A DNA stretch of 64,000 bases from Acestrorhynchus altus (taxonomy: Eukaryota > Chordata > Actinopteri > Characiformes > Acestrorhynchidae): assembly GCA_034509495.1 (NCBI GenBank), contig CM067521.1:19959984-20023983 (forward strand), written 5' to 3'. Numbering within the stretch: the stretch's first letter is position 1; every line of letters starts with the position of its first letter. Below, in pieces: positions 1 to 11,650 of this stretch. The notes beneath the pieces are model-generated. The model searched no databases. It worked only from the letters and a program-made list of their open reading frames with translations, and was not told where the DNA came from. The translations under genes were made by a program, and so were the position numbers.

Positions 1-281
1 AATTGCGAACAGACAAGCAACTCTGGGAGAAATCACATCCACATCCACATACAATGCAGGAGACCCAGCAAGCGTATCCCACAATTCAGTGCAGTTTGAA
101 AAGGGCTGGTGGCAATTGCATCATTGCTGGGCTGCCAACATACAAGAACGAGAGAGAGGAGAGAACGTCTTCAGCCCACCCAGAGAGAGCACGGTCAGAT
201 TTGCTCTCTTAGACTCCAGCAGAATGATCCAGGATGCAAACCTGCTTGCACATTAGATTTCTGAGCATCCCATTACTTTTT

Positions 282-706
282 GTGATGTCAGTGTATATAC
301 AGAGCGCAGGATATAATTATACATTCTGTTATTATACAGAATAAATACGTACAGTGTGTTCAGTGAACACAGCACAGCAGGTCGTGTGTTAATGTCTGCT
401 GTGAATAAATGAGTCCAGCGTGGTGCAGTATATCAGTATATGGCCAATAATGTTAATCTGAGAAGTGTGGAGTGTAAATCAGACACTGAGCTGATCCCAG
501 CCCGTCCAAGTCCACTGTGCCAGTCAGACTGGAACAGATCCCAGCCCATGAATTGCACAACTGAGGAAACGACTGCAGCTCCTCATTGTCTCCTCAGTGT
601 CTTAAATGAAGAACTTAGAAATGGGTTATTAGCAGTTCTGCGATGCTCCTGCTGCCACCGAGCTTCTCTCTCATCCATATTAATGATCAGTTTCAGGAAT
701 AATTCC
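282..706 (+). repeat. Direct duplication, copy 1
   Basis: This block recurs almost unchanged at 1468-1895, beginning gtgatgtcagtgtatata and ending ggaataattcc, with only a few substitutions and a small indel. Upstream flanks (about 130-281 versus 1317-1467) are related but more diverged. No coding content is recognised. Confidence 0.9.
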
Positions 707-879
707 AGTAAAACACAAGGCACTGTGCAGGGTGGTGATAGTTCCATACTGGTGCAGGGCATATTCGAATGTCATTGACTGGTGCCCACTATGTTTTACC
801 ACATGGTGATCATTTGCAGCCCTTCATGGACTTCATGGACCCCAACATTGATGGGTATTCCTGCAGGTTAACGCACCCA

Positions 880-1085
880 CCGTGCCATTGAACCCAAGTT
901 GTCCAGCTTTGGTTGGATGAAGTATTTCTGGAACACACGTGACACTGTGGATCGAGGAATGTTAACTGCCCACACAGCTTCGGAATTGGAATTTCCCATC
1001 GAGCCGGTACTACCGTGTCGCACGTGAACTCCGATACTTCATGTCGTCTTGCCACGAGCACGCCTGTGTTCTGCTTCACTAACAA
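880..1085 (-). pseudogene. Degenerate Tc1/mariner transposase N-terminal fragment
   Basis: On the minus strand, frame-shifted reading gives SEFTCDTVV followed in another frame by VNIPRSTVSRVFQKYF, which resembles the helix-turn-helix of Tc1-type transposases. Frame breaks show it is dead. No terminal repeats were found around it. Confidence 0.45.
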
Positions 1086-1467
1086 AACGACACCTCACAA
1101 CTAATAAAGGTATGGATGTTCCCAAGCTTTCTCCTGAAGTATCATCATTTCATAATCCGTTTACATACTGCCACCCCGTTCCCAATTTTCCATCCCAATT
1201 TGGAAGTGCCACAACATTAGGAGAAAGAAGACAATACATTCTCCAACACATGTGACGTCATTCACTGCTTCTTTTCAAACTGCCACCACTGACTCCTTGC
1301 TGAGCAGCCAACAGGCTTGAAGGAGAGGGGGAGAGAACGCCATCTAGTGGACAGAGCAGGGCCGATTTTGCTCTCTTGTACTCTGAATGCCGATGGCGAT
1401 GCCGATGACCCAGGATATTGCCAGTGCATTAGATTACTAAGCCACTTGGCGCATAATAAATATATTT

Positions 1468-1895
1468 GTGATGTCAGTGTATATAGAGCGCAGAATATAA
1501 TTATACATTCTGTTATTATACAGAATAAATACGTACAGCGTGTTCAGTGAACACAGCACAGCAGGTCGTGTGTTAATGTCTGCTGTGAATAAATGAGTCC
1601 AGCGTGGTGCAGTATATCAGTATATGGCCAATAATGTTAATCTGAGAAGTGTGGAGTGTAAATCAGACACTGAGCTGATCCCAGCCCGTCCAAGTCCACT
1701 GTGCCAGTCAGACTGTAACAGATCCCAGCCCATGAATTGCACAACTGAGGAAACGACTGCAGCTCAATCAAAAGCTGTCTCCTCAGTGTCTTAAATGAAG
1801 AACTTAGAATTGGGTTATTAGCATTTCTGCGACGCTCCTGCTGCCACCGAGCTTCTCTCTCATCCATATTAATGATCAGTTTCAGGAATAATTCC
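1468..1895 (+). repeat. Direct duplication, copy 2
   Basis: Second copy of 282-706, same orientation, offset about 1.19 kb. The two copies diverge abruptly after the shared ggaataattcc. Confidence 0.9.
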
Positions 1896-2404
1896 TTTTT
1901 CATAGTGTAATTTAAGCACATATGTTCCACAACATTCGAACTGGTGTTCAACAAATTCAAAGCTGCTTTTCTGAAAAGGGAGGCACGCGTGCATTTTTAA
2001 AAAACGCAGCCGAGATTGGAAATAATAATGCCCTGTAAAAGTGAACAACTCAACAATTCATTAATACACACCAGCTGACGTGCATTTAATGAGCGCCTGC
2101 AGCCACAGCGCTGGCCCAGACGAGATAAGATTTTGATATTCATCTCAGCTTGTTTTCTCATTAACCTTAAATTATGCAAGCTAATGCAGTTCAAACTGTA
2201 CTTTGTGCTGAGGCACTGTCTAGGGTTTCTTTTCTGGGGGTTTGGCGGGGCGGGTGGGCGGGCGGAGGGGGTGTTCAGAAGGTAGTGAGGGGATAGGGGG
2301 TAGTAGTCCAGTCAGTGGGCTCTTGGAGGGTCATGTCTGTTTTTCATGTATTCACTTTTAATGAGTCTGCTGCCCCTATCAGGCCAAGCTTCAGCGATAC
2401 TGAG

Positions 2405-2447
<43 letters not shown>

Positions 2448-2999
2448 AATGCTCACTGCATGCAGTGTTAAGTTTTCAAACAATATTCACAGGTCAGCAA
2501 CACATCCACAAGGTCATATGAACTGCAGAACTAAAATCTCTCTCTCTGCAATGGAAACCAGACTCCAATTAGCTCTCAGGCCATCAAACTAGTAAATGCC
2601 TGAGGCTTCTCTTTTAATAAGCCAGTTTGTTTATCTGGGCTGTCGCTGTCCTGATCGGATCAATAAGGATTAGTGTTTCACTCTGAATCTCGCCTCTTCC
2701 ACTGTGCTCTACAAGGGCAAAACCTTGCAAAGATATTGGAGGAGAATATTCACTTCTACCCTGGGCCTATTACAGAGTTTAGCTTCGTAATATAATAGCA
2801 GTATAATGGAATATAATAGAGCTATAATGAATGTTACAGACTGCCGCCGCACAGATAAACACAGGGCCATCTTTAAAAGCCTCTGCTTTCTCACAGTTTG
2901 ATTATTAACTGCTAAAATAGCCACAGTCACAGGTACGATTACAGTGTGGTCGTCCCCTAGTTTTTATTACAGCCCTGCAAAACATATCCAGCTCAAGAC
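1896..2999. other. Non-coding stretch with a (CA)n microsatellite
   Basis: No gene is recognised. It contains a G-rich run at 2236-2271 and a (CA)n microsatellite at about 2407-2444. The remainder is ordinary AT-rich DNA. Confidence 0.6.
2236..2271 (+). other. G-quadruplex-prone run
   Basis: Six runs of three to five G separated by loops of one to six bases, including three one-base loops. It fits the G3+ N1-7 rule on the plus strand. No gene start is visible next to it. Confidence 0.6.
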
Positions 3000-3195
3000 C
3001 AGCATCTGCTTTCAAACAGTCTAAGCTGGTCTTTCATAGTCAAGGTTGGTGAAAAGCTGGTAATCCAGGTCATAATATACCTTATACTGGTAAACAAGTT
3101 GGTTAACAAGCTCATGACCATGCTCTATTGGATGTCTTCATGCTGGTCAACCAGCTTGGTCTTACTGGTCCTGCTGTTCGACCTGATTTTTCTTT
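3000..3195 (+). repeat. Degenerate GCTGGT/ACCAGC interspersed repeat
   Basis: Repeated AGCTGGTC and CAACCAGC words at irregular spacing. The same kind of sequence recurs at 46685-47040 in the MCT intron. The family is not identified. Confidence 0.5.
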
Positions 3196-3576
3196 CTGGT
3201 TTGCTTATTTTAAGCATTATTTCTTGGCAAAAGTCGAATCTGTTACGTTTTGAATTTAAGCAAAAGGGATACGCATCATTTCAGTAGATAAAATCACTCA
3301 AAATGAGTTCGACACAAGTGAACGGTATTTAATATTAGTTGAGATGTTTTTATTCTACATTGAAGAGGATTTGAGAAGATATTTCCTCGTCTACCTCAAA
3401 GTGGAGTGGACTGAAAGGTCAAAATCTGCACTTTCTACACAAGCAGGGAGAAATCGCTCCATGAGTTTCTTTAAAAAACATGAAGCTCATGTCAGCACTG
3501 TTCACAGTACAGCACAATCTCACAGGGAAGCTGCTTTTAATCAAATCCTATATATATATATATCTTATATTTTATT

Positions 3577-3724
3577 CATTCCAGAGAACACAGTTCCACT
3601 GCTTCACAGCTCAGTGCTGGAGGGCTTTATATTCGTGAAATCCACATCTGACATCAGGTTCATGTTTATCTGCTCCTGAGAGTCATATTCTATTGGCAGT
3701 ATTACTCTACAGGGACTAGACAAG

Positions 3725-3823
<99 letters not shown>

Positions 3824-3900
3824 TGTGTGTGTGTAATGGGTGAAGCATAGCTGAATGCATTAATTAGAGGTGGTTTTCATAAACATTTGGACACATGTTG
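3577..3900 (-). mobile_element. Non-autonomous DNA transposon family A copy, split by a microsatellite
   Basis: Reverse copy of a family present about ten times in the window (fullest copy 27300-27781). Matching pieces lie on both sides of a (GT)n(GA)n array at 3729-3833. It ends in the conserved GAATGCATTAATTAGA and CATTTGGACAC terminal region. Confidence 0.6.
3729..3833 (+). repeat. Compound microsatellite (GT)n(GA)n(GT)n
   Basis: About 60 bp of GT, about 30 bp of GA, then a short GT block. It sits where the surrounding family A element normally has a short (CA)4 stretch. Confidence 0.95.
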
Positions 3901-4134
3901 TCATTATTGATGTGACTAAACATCATAAAATTCCAAAATTGTAACTTTTTCATGAAAAGATAAAAACTTTCTTCTGTCTACATCAATGTCTCATTCCATG
4001 TCATTGTGGACTATCACTGTTGTTCCATTCGGACTGGAACTTTCACAGTGTAAAGAACAACTGGATTTTTCGAATGGTGTAAAAAAATACATTTAAAAAA
4101 AATGGATTCAAGATATTTCTCTCAAACTGACTCA

Positions 4135-4138
<4 letters not shown>

Positions 4139-4179
<41 letters not shown>

Positions 4180-4185
4180 CCTCTC
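4139..4185 (+). repeat. (CT)n microsatellite with pyrimidine-rich flank
   Basis: Pure CT at 4139-4172, then imperfect CT. A pyrimidine-rich tract continues to about 4430. Confidence 0.95.
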
Positions 4186-5079
4186 TCCATTTCTTCCTAC
4201 ATCTGTCTTCCTTGTATCCCTCTACACCACCACTCCATCTTTAGCGCCGCACACTCTTTGCCCCTAAATAGTTTCATTCATCCTTGTTCATCCCTCTATC
4301 TCTCCCTCTTTCATCCTTCCGTTTTTCCAATAATATCTGCTGCCTCTGCTCCTTTCATCTCACACATTCTGTCTCTCCCTCCCTCCACATCTCATCCCTC
4401 CATCCTACCGCCCTTCTGCACCGCAGATGACATGGCATCAAATATTTATGAAAGCCAACCCTTCTGAACACGGTAATTAGAAGCAGAGTTTAATGTTGCA
4501 CTAATTCTGCACGCCTCCCTCAGCGCTCTTTTTCCAATACATGGACAGAAAACGATGCCACTGAGCACTCCAAAGCAGCTATTTATCCAGAGACAGGCAT
4601 TCTGCTGGGCTTCAGCAGGCCACCGGCACTCAGGATCATGCCAGACTCTTTGAAAGTGGTTTTGATATTTCTCGCTGTGTTGACCGTTTGATGTGTCATT
4701 GCTTTTAATATTCCCCTTGAAAACTCTGACAGCCCAACATGATGCAGAGTTAACCATTACACCACTTCCACGCTGCTCTATTAATAAGAAAGCTGCCAGG
4801 GAGGGATCTCTGGAGCAAATCCCTAGAAGAACCACTTTTGTTTCCAAGTTCTTTTCTTAAGGGGCTGAGGAGCAATAGGTCTTCTCAACAGCAGAAAGAA
4901 AGTCTTAAAAGTTCCAATTGTATGAAGCTGACTTGGAGACAGGGATGGACTGGTCATCAGGAGAACCAGGAAAAATCACAGTGGGCTGCTGAGAGGGAGA
5001 AGAGGCTGGTTGACACCCCCACCCCCATGGTCAACATCATGGGACACAAACGGGGCACACTTCCTGTATAGAAGCCCTT

Positions 5080-5300
5080 GTATGCTTAGGGTCATTGTCT
5101 TGCTGCATGACCCACTTTCTCTTCAGATTCAGCTCATGGACAGATGCCATGACATTGTCCTTTAGAATTTATGGTATAATTCAGAAGTCATTGTTCCATC
5201 AAAGACGACAAGCTGTACTTCCCAGATACAACAAAACAGGCCCAAACCGTTACTACCACCACTTTTCTGGAAGAAGGGCTACTAAAAAAGGACCTGCTTT
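5080..5300 (-). pseudogene. Tc1/mariner transposase fragment (catalytic-core part)
   Basis: On the minus strand the residues TVWACFVVSG and SLMEQ are visible, equivalent to the VWACF block of fish Tc1 transposases. On the DNA level the stretch matches the region before the QQDNDPKH motif. It is interrupted by frame breaks and abuts a family A fragment, suggesting nested insertions. Confidence 0.7.
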
Positions 5301-5612
5301 TGTTGGAGTGACTGACTCTACAGTCCAGAAAAGGATTTCTACTAGATTTTGGAACAGTGTTGTGAGGATTTGATTGCATTCAGTGCCAAAAGCATTACTG
5401 AGGTAAGAATGTTGGATGAGCACCACTTCATCTCATCCCCAGTGATGGAGCACCATCATTCCACAGCTCAATGATGGGGGCTTTATACATTTATATACAT
5501 ATAAAATCTGCATGGTAATTATAGAAGGAATTATTGTGCCAATAGGTTCATTTTACCTGCTGAATGCATTCATTAGAAGGGGTGTCCAAAAACATTTGGA
5601 CATATAGTGTAT
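5301..5612 (-). mobile_element. Non-autonomous DNA transposon family A copy (reverse)
   Basis: Reverse copy ending in the terminal repeat AAAAACATTTGGACATATAG at about 5590-5609. The central part is replaced by unrelated AT-rich sequence. About 26 bases of the latter (gcatggtaattatagaagg and neighbours) are repeated at 5510-5535 and 5632-5657. Confidence 0.65.
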
Positions 5613-5700
5613 TTATATAATATTAAGTATTTGCATGGTAATTATAGAAGGAATTATTGTACATAACAAAAATGATTGGTATGACAGCAACCTCTGAAAA

Positions 5701-5744
<44 letters not shown>
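5701..5744 (+). repeat. (CA)n microsatellite
   Basis: Uninterrupted CA dinucleotide run. Confidence 0.95.
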
Positions 5745-5745
<1 letters not shown>

Positions 5746-6830
5746 TCCATTCACTCTCTCCTGAAGCTAAGCCTGTCTTGCCTTTTACACAGAGAAACTA
5801 TAGCATCTCATCTTATTAATTACTTGCCAATTATTTAAATACGGTACATTAAGCGACTAATTTAGCCACTAATTTAGCTGCTAATGCTGAAGCAGATGGA
5901 TGTTTCAGGGTGGGAGTGGATGGATGTCTGCAGGCCAAGGCCCGAGGTAAGTCAAGCTCTACATCTTAACCTTCAGCTATCCAAACCTGTGCTGAGCCGA
6001 GGAAACGACGCTGCTCATTAACGGCTTTGCTGAACCGAGATGTTTTTAACATCTGCTTAACAACGGAATCCTTCTTCTGAGTTAAATAAAAAACAAGTTC
6101 TTTGGCTTAAACTTCTAGCATGTTTTCACATCAGTGTTAAAGGAAGAAGAAGGTTCTGGGCTGTTTTCCAAACCACCTTCTCAGCAGGAGCAGGAGTTAA
6201 CAGTGCTGCAGCAAGTGTTTTCACAAGGGTGAGACTGGAAACGAAGCCACTTGATTTTCTGAGATATCGTCCTCAACCTCCTCTCCTGAAGCCCCTTCAG
6301 GAGTTATTATAAGGAGAAAAAGGGCTCATATTTTGTGAGCTCTCGAGTGAGGCAGCGTGAAAGCCCTGGAAGGCAGGACCGTTAGTATGCATCTGCTGAA
6401 TGAACAGCAACGTGGGCAGGCTTTCTATCATACCATGATTTGTTTCAGCAACCAAGTTCTTTTTCCAGCAAGCTGTTGGAAACGCTCCACTGGCAGAGTG
6501 TGAGATGGGGACGGAAGGAAGAAAGGAGGCAGGGAGGAAAGGAGATCGGTTGTCATTACAGAAACATGACAGAGGAGATCGGGCTAATTAAGATGCATGA
6601 ATTATTCAGATGGTGGCGAGGTGATTAACATTCTGTCAACAAGCGCAGAGATGGAGGCCTGTCAGATAGAGAGAGAGAGGGAGGGAGATAGACAGAGCAG
6701 GGGTGAGAGAGCGCGGGAGAGTTTGGTAGATGGGACAAGCATCCCACAGGTCCCTGCATGCTGAAGTCTGCAGAAATCGAATAAAAGCCCAAAAAAACAC
6801 GCAGAGCAGACTTAGGCTCTTCACCACTGA
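5745..6830. other. Non-coding stretch, no feature recognised
   Basis: About 1.1 kb without a credible reading frame, repeat family or RNA gene. A short AG-rich segment lies at 6668-6720. Confidence 0.5.
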
Positions 6831-6836
6831 TTGTAC

Positions 6837-6930
6837 CTGTCCAGAAGTCTGTCCAGAAGTCTGTCCAGAAGTCTGTCCAGAACTCTTTCCAGAACTCTGT
6901 CCAGAACTCTGTCCAGAGGTCTGTCCAGAA
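6837..6930 (+). repeat. 12-bp tandem array (unit CCAGAAGTCTGT)
   Basis: About eight units, with variants carrying CTC or GGTC at the third-to-sixth positions. It leads directly into the hairpin at 6936-7054. Confidence 0.9.
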
Positions 6931-6935
6931 GAAGG

Positions 6936-7054
6936 GGTCAACAGTCTTGGAATGAGCTGACAGAGGGAACTAGTCTGAGGGCTGAGCTTCTGGACAGACT
7001 TCTTCTCAGCCCTCAGACTAGCCCCCTCTTCAGCTCATTCCAAGACTGTTGACC
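6936..7054. repeat. Long inverted repeat (hairpin) next to the 12-bp array
   Basis: Arms 6936-6986 and 7005-7054 are reverse complements with few mismatches (GGTCAACAGTCTTGGAATGA pairs with its complement at the far end). The 18-base loop contains TCTGGACAGACT, an inverted unit of the neighbouring 12-bp array. Confidence 0.9.
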
Positions 7055-7099
7055 TCTGTTGACCCCACATACCCAAGCACAGTTGAAAGTAAACTCAAA

Positions 7100-7565
7100 G
7101 CATCTTCCCTTTATTTCTCCTCTTTTGTTTTAATCATCTTCTCTCATCTCTTGTCTTGTCTTCTCCTCTCTTCTATGGACTCGTTCATTCATTTCATCTC
7201 TTTAATCTCTTCTCTTTCATCTCCTTTTATCTCATCTTCTCATCTTTCATCTCCTTTTATCCTCTCTTTCATCTCCTATCTCTTGTCTTCTGTCATCTCC
7301 TTTTATCTCCTCGCCTCTTCTCTTTCGTCTCGTCTCTTCTCTCTCATCTCCTTTTATCTTGTCTTCTCCTCCATCACTTATCTTCTTTTTCATCTCTTCT
7401 CTTTCATTTCCTTTTATCTACTCTTCTCTTCTCTTTCATCTGCCTTTATCTCTTCTCTTTTATTATCTCTTATCTTTTATCTCTTCTCTCAGAATTTCTC
7501 TCTTCTCTTTCGTACTTTTCTCTCATCTCATCCTCCACTTCTCATCTCTTCTCTGTTCTCATCCT
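7100..7565 (+). repeat. Long polypyrimidine tract with ~25-bp degenerate repeats
   Basis: About 460 bp almost purely C/T on the plus strand built from variants of TCTCATCTCCTTTTATC. Open frames through it are low-complexity Ser/Leu/Phe and not genes. Confidence 0.85.
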
Positions 7566-8145
7566 CCACCGGAAGACTGTTTCAGTCAGAATGAACACAT
7601 TTACAGATCAGCCCCCGTCTTCATTCATTCTGGTGGCATCTTCTCAGCAGGCTGGATTCTTAATGGTGATCTGGTGCATTCACAGATGGCCAGGCACCAT
7701 CCATTAGATGTTGGGGAGTTATTAGAAATACCAATAAATATTAGCTAATGGTGTTTCTCCAGGTTCAGAGCTTCATCTTGATCAGTAGTCAGCAGTTCCC
7801 ATTCAGGTGATGCATAGCCTGTATATCTCTCTGGCAAAGAGTCACACATTGTCACCCTTTGAACATTGTATGAAACCTTGAGTCCAGGCACATCAGTGGA
7901 CATCAGGGCAATATGGCGCATGTCTAACCATCATTCTGGACACTATCTGGAGAAAAAAAAAATCATAACTAAGATCCTTTTAGGTTCCATCAGAAGGTTC
8001 TAGCTTATAACTGGGAGAGTATCGCTGTAGACTGTTCAGTAGGTCTGTTCACATTAGAATGGTTAACTTGACCGTTTTGGTCACAATGCAGCTTTAAGGA
8101 TGTCTCTCCTTCTCTCTTTCATTCTCTCTCTGACTCTCTCTCTCT

Positions 8146-8150
<5 letters not shown>

Positions 8151-8178
<28 letters not shown>
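8151..8178 (+). repeat. (CA)n microsatellite
   Basis: CA run preceded by a CT-rich stretch at 8102-8147. Confidence 0.95.
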
Positions 8179-8182
<4 letters not shown>

Positions 8183-8504
8183 CAGTGGGTGATTGATGAA
8201 AGGATCTGCCTCTCTGCTCCTCTGTTCCTCCCTCTTTCGCTTGGACAGCTCCATCATCTCCCAGACACTCCAGATCATTCCAGCTGCCTCCAGTTGCTGT
8301 GAGGAAGACATCACTAAGAAACAGAGCATGAAACAACTGGTCAACTTGGACTTGTCCAATAAGAATAGACAAAAATGTCAACCTTCATGTAATTTGCCAT
8401 CAGCGTTGACTTTTTGATTGAACCCTGCCTTGTTTGTCCACTTACTAAATTCAGAGTAGATTTCAGTAGAGCAGTGTACCATGCAGTGGAAAAGTCTGTC
8501 CATC

Positions 8505-8586
8505 CATACACCCATCCATCCATCGCATCAGTCAACCCATCCATCCAACCATCCATCCATCCCATCAGTCAACCCATCCATCCATC
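8505..8586 (+). repeat. Degenerate (CATC)n tetranucleotide repeat
   Basis: Two similar blocks of CCATCCATC around CATCAGTCAACCC. Confidence 0.85.
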
Positions 8587-8655
8587 TAAAACGTGGTAGC
8601 ATTTATTGTTCAATTCCACTGTGAATTTCTTTTGGTGGTTGATCTGACGCTGTAG

Positions 8656-8835
8656 GACAGGAGTGTCAAACCATATTCATGTGTTGGTGTGGCTACAGCT
8701 ACACCAGCTACACCAGCTACACCTATTCATTTGTTTAATCGATGTTCTAGTCTTCACCAACCTGATCAGATGGGAGTATGTTTAGCTGGAATGAAACCCT
8801 GTGTGGATACGGTTTGACCCCCCCTGCTTTAGGCC
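8656..8835. mobile_element. Small inverted-repeat element (hAT-like MITE)
   Basis: Begins CAGGAGTGTCAAACC and ends with its near complement GGTTTGACCCCCCCTG. The interior has ACCAACCTGATCAGATGGGA, typical of a common fish non-autonomous element. The superfamily is inferred, not shown. Confidence 0.5.
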
Positions 8836-8849
8836 ACTGGTCTACCTCC

Positions 8850-9700
8850 CGAAGTCCTAATCAGTTGGAGAAGATGTTTGGCTGAATCTACATAAATAAC
8901 ATAGGAAAACAAAATCCCATTTTTGTTGGGCATTTCAAGAATTTAACCCATTTGTTTGCCACACTGCCCACAAAAACACCCTAAAGCTGGATGTACACAA
9001 CGTTCACTGAACTGCATATAACAGGAAAAGTTATTATGAAGGTTATTATGAATGATTGGCTCGGTGTCACAGTAATGCACTTGGCTGTAATTAGTAACAT
9101 TAGCTTTTTCTGAAAACCCCACCTCACTCACCCACCCTCATCAACTTTAAAACATAATTACCTCCCTTTCACACCAGAGGCTCATGTGAAAGAATAATAG
9201 ACTCCCACTTGGCGAGCGCATTGTCAGTTAAGTCTCGTTATAGTATTTGCTTATGGGCCAATCACTGCATGGGGCGTCCCAGTCCCTTAAATGCACACAT
9301 CTTCTGCTGTTGAGCTTTGCTTTCAGGGTCCTCTCCCTGGGTCTTTGCAGTAAGGCATGTCAGGCCTCTAGCAAAGGAATCTCCAGTTATATCCAGGCTC
9401 TGGTCTCCAGCTGCAGCCCATGAGTTCCAGAAGCTCCAGCTCTGCACGTTTGAGGGTTCTCCTCTCCTGGGCTGCCCACAGCAGAGGCAGCATATGCCAG
9501 TCAATATAGCAGTGTGAGCCCTGCTCATCAGAGCCGAGCTGGCTAATTACCCACAGCCCAACTGCCAGAGGACTGGGGGTGTTTAGAGGGGGTGGAGGAA
9601 GGGGGTGTGTAGTGGGAAATGAGCTTTAATTAAGAAACCAGAAATTTCACATCTTGAGGAGTCATCAGGTTTCACTCTCTCACTCACTGCACGAGCGAGC
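8850..9700. other. Non-coding stretch, possible conserved element at 9180-9530
   Basis: No gene is recognised. 9180-9530 is less repetitive and has ATTA-type homeodomain words, but conservation cannot be judged from one sequence. Confidence 0.4.
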
Positions 9701-9789
9701 AAGCGTGTGAGAGACAGAGCCAGAGCTTTCTATTTCTTACTGTTGTACTGTTGTTTGCGTCCCACTTCTCTCTATTTCTCCTTCTTTTC

Positions 9790-9874
<85 letters not shown>

Positions 9875-9884
9875 GTTTTTCTGT

Positions 9885-9912
<28 letters not shown>
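9790..9912 (+). repeat. (CTAT)n followed by (CT)n
   Basis: About 21 CTAT units (9790-9874), a short spacer, then CT repeats at 9886-9912. Confidence 0.95.
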
Positions 9913-9916
<4 letters not shown>

Positions 9917-10589
9917 TGATGGATTTGGAGCAGTGTTGGTCAATTACTCTCTTGCCGGTCTCTCCAGGCTCAGATCCAATCCTGGTTCGTTTTGAAGCTT
10001 TCCATCGGCCGGGGCCGTCCACCTCTGATGGATGGAGGCTCGGACACCTGTCTGCACCAGGCAGAGGGAGCAGGTGATGAGAAAGCAGGTTTGTTTTTGT
10101 GTTTTTGTTGTTGTTGTTTTGTTTCATTTGCTTCTTCTGACAGCAGCTACAAGACTTTATTAACAAAGCAGTCTGGGTTTGCCGTGGATTGGCCAGGTTG
10201 GCTGACTTTATGTACACTTATCATTTTCAAATCACACTTACAGAGCACTTACTGCAACACTAACGAAGTAAACATCAGAACCCAAACCGAGCTGGTCTGA
10301 TCAACCGCAGTCTTACAAAAAAGGGTTCTCCTAGAGTTCTAGAGTCCTAACAGAAATGGTTAAACAATGATGCCAGTCTTTACATTACTCTATAGAACCC
10401 CTTTTGACTGAATGTGTGTATTTGGAGAAGAACACCAAACTGTTTGTTTAGCCCCTTAAACTCTCGCCTTTGTGTCTTTAGAAAATGAGACCCTAGTTTA
10501 CTGAAATTGTGCCCATTTCCTTTAAACCAGTGTTATATGCAAATTATCTCTATTCCGATTGGCTGCCCTGCATGATTCAGAAAGCTGAA

Positions 10590-10907
10590 ACAAACCCATA
10601 TAAATTTGTAGATTCAGCTTGAACTGGCAAACTTGAAACACGTGAAGCAGATAAAGATGAGCCTATTGGCACCAGGCCTAAAGCAAGGCAGGGGCTACAT
10701 GGGTATGAAGCCCCCCAGCTGTGGAGCACTGGAACTGTGTTCTCTGGAATGATGGTGCTCCATTCAATACTTACGGAATAAGTGGGGGATGAGGTGTGGT
10801 GGTGATCATTCAACCTCTTGACCTCATTGACCTTACCAATGCTCTTGTCACTGAATGCCATCAAATCTAGAAGAAAGTCTTCCCTGGACAGTAGACACAG
10901 TTCTTCC
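10590..10907 (+). mobile_element. Non-autonomous DNA transposon family A copy
   Basis: Contains the family words CCTATTGGCACC, CTGTGGAGCACTGGAACTGT, ATGGTGCTCCATTCAATAC and AAGTCTTCCCTGGACAGTAG. Terminal repeats are missing. Confidence 0.65.
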
Positions 10908-11640
10908 AAAAAAAGTAATTAGTTACTAACCTTGAACTGGATTCTGGAACCACTCTTATACTAGTACCTGCTACTATATAAAGAACCCATTTACATGACG
11001 GGCAAACATCTACTTCTGCCTCGTCCCAGTGAGACTTGTCAGTTAGTTTGTCTCATCTCATCTCTAAGCATGTAAACCTGCCATCTGTGTGTGTACATAC
11101 CTGCCATCTCTCTCTCCTGCTCTCTCTTTCCTCATCATCCACTCCTGCCATATGGCTGTGTTGGACACAGGTGGGCCTCCACCACCTCTGTGTATCCACG
11201 GCTCCGTCTCTGCCATGTTTTGTACAGCAGGCCCAAGCGAAGGCCATCAGAACCCGTAGGCCGGGTCTCCTCTGACCCCCCGCTTTGATTTCCAATATGT
11301 CCCACCATTCGGACAGATGGCGGCAGAGCAAATGTTTCCTCAGCCGAGCTCGGAGCTGGAATTGGAGGGTAATCTAATAGAATATTTTACAGGGCAAGAA
11401 ACAGGGACGCCTGCCACTGCTAATGTGGCTGTGTTTGGCTGGAGTTCCCTCTTCTGCAATATCGAATCAGTGTTTTTGCTGCACTGGAAAAGAGTTCTTC
11501 ACAGTGATTCTATCTAGAGCCAGTTGCTTGCTTGTTTAAAGGGTTCTTCAGATTGGAGGAAAACAAAGCATGATTTAGTGCAGCAACAAAAATGGCTCCA
11601 CTTTCATCCCAAGGCAAAGAAACCTCAACAAACCAAATTA
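10908..11640. other. Non-coding stretch, possible conserved element at 11180-11420
   Basis: No exon with splice signals and family similarity was found. The segment 11180-11420 is GC-richer and unique in appearance. Confidence 0.4.
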
Positions 11641-11650
11641 AAAAGAACCA

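Noticed and set aside
7049..7707. Long overlapping Ser/Leu/Phe-rich open frames, up to 183 codons
   Set aside because: They arise because a polypyrimidine tract lacks stop codons in all three forward frames.
9707..9919. Open frame with repeated Tyr-Leu-Ser-Ile
   Set aside because: It is only the translation of the (CTAT)n and (CT)n microsatellites.
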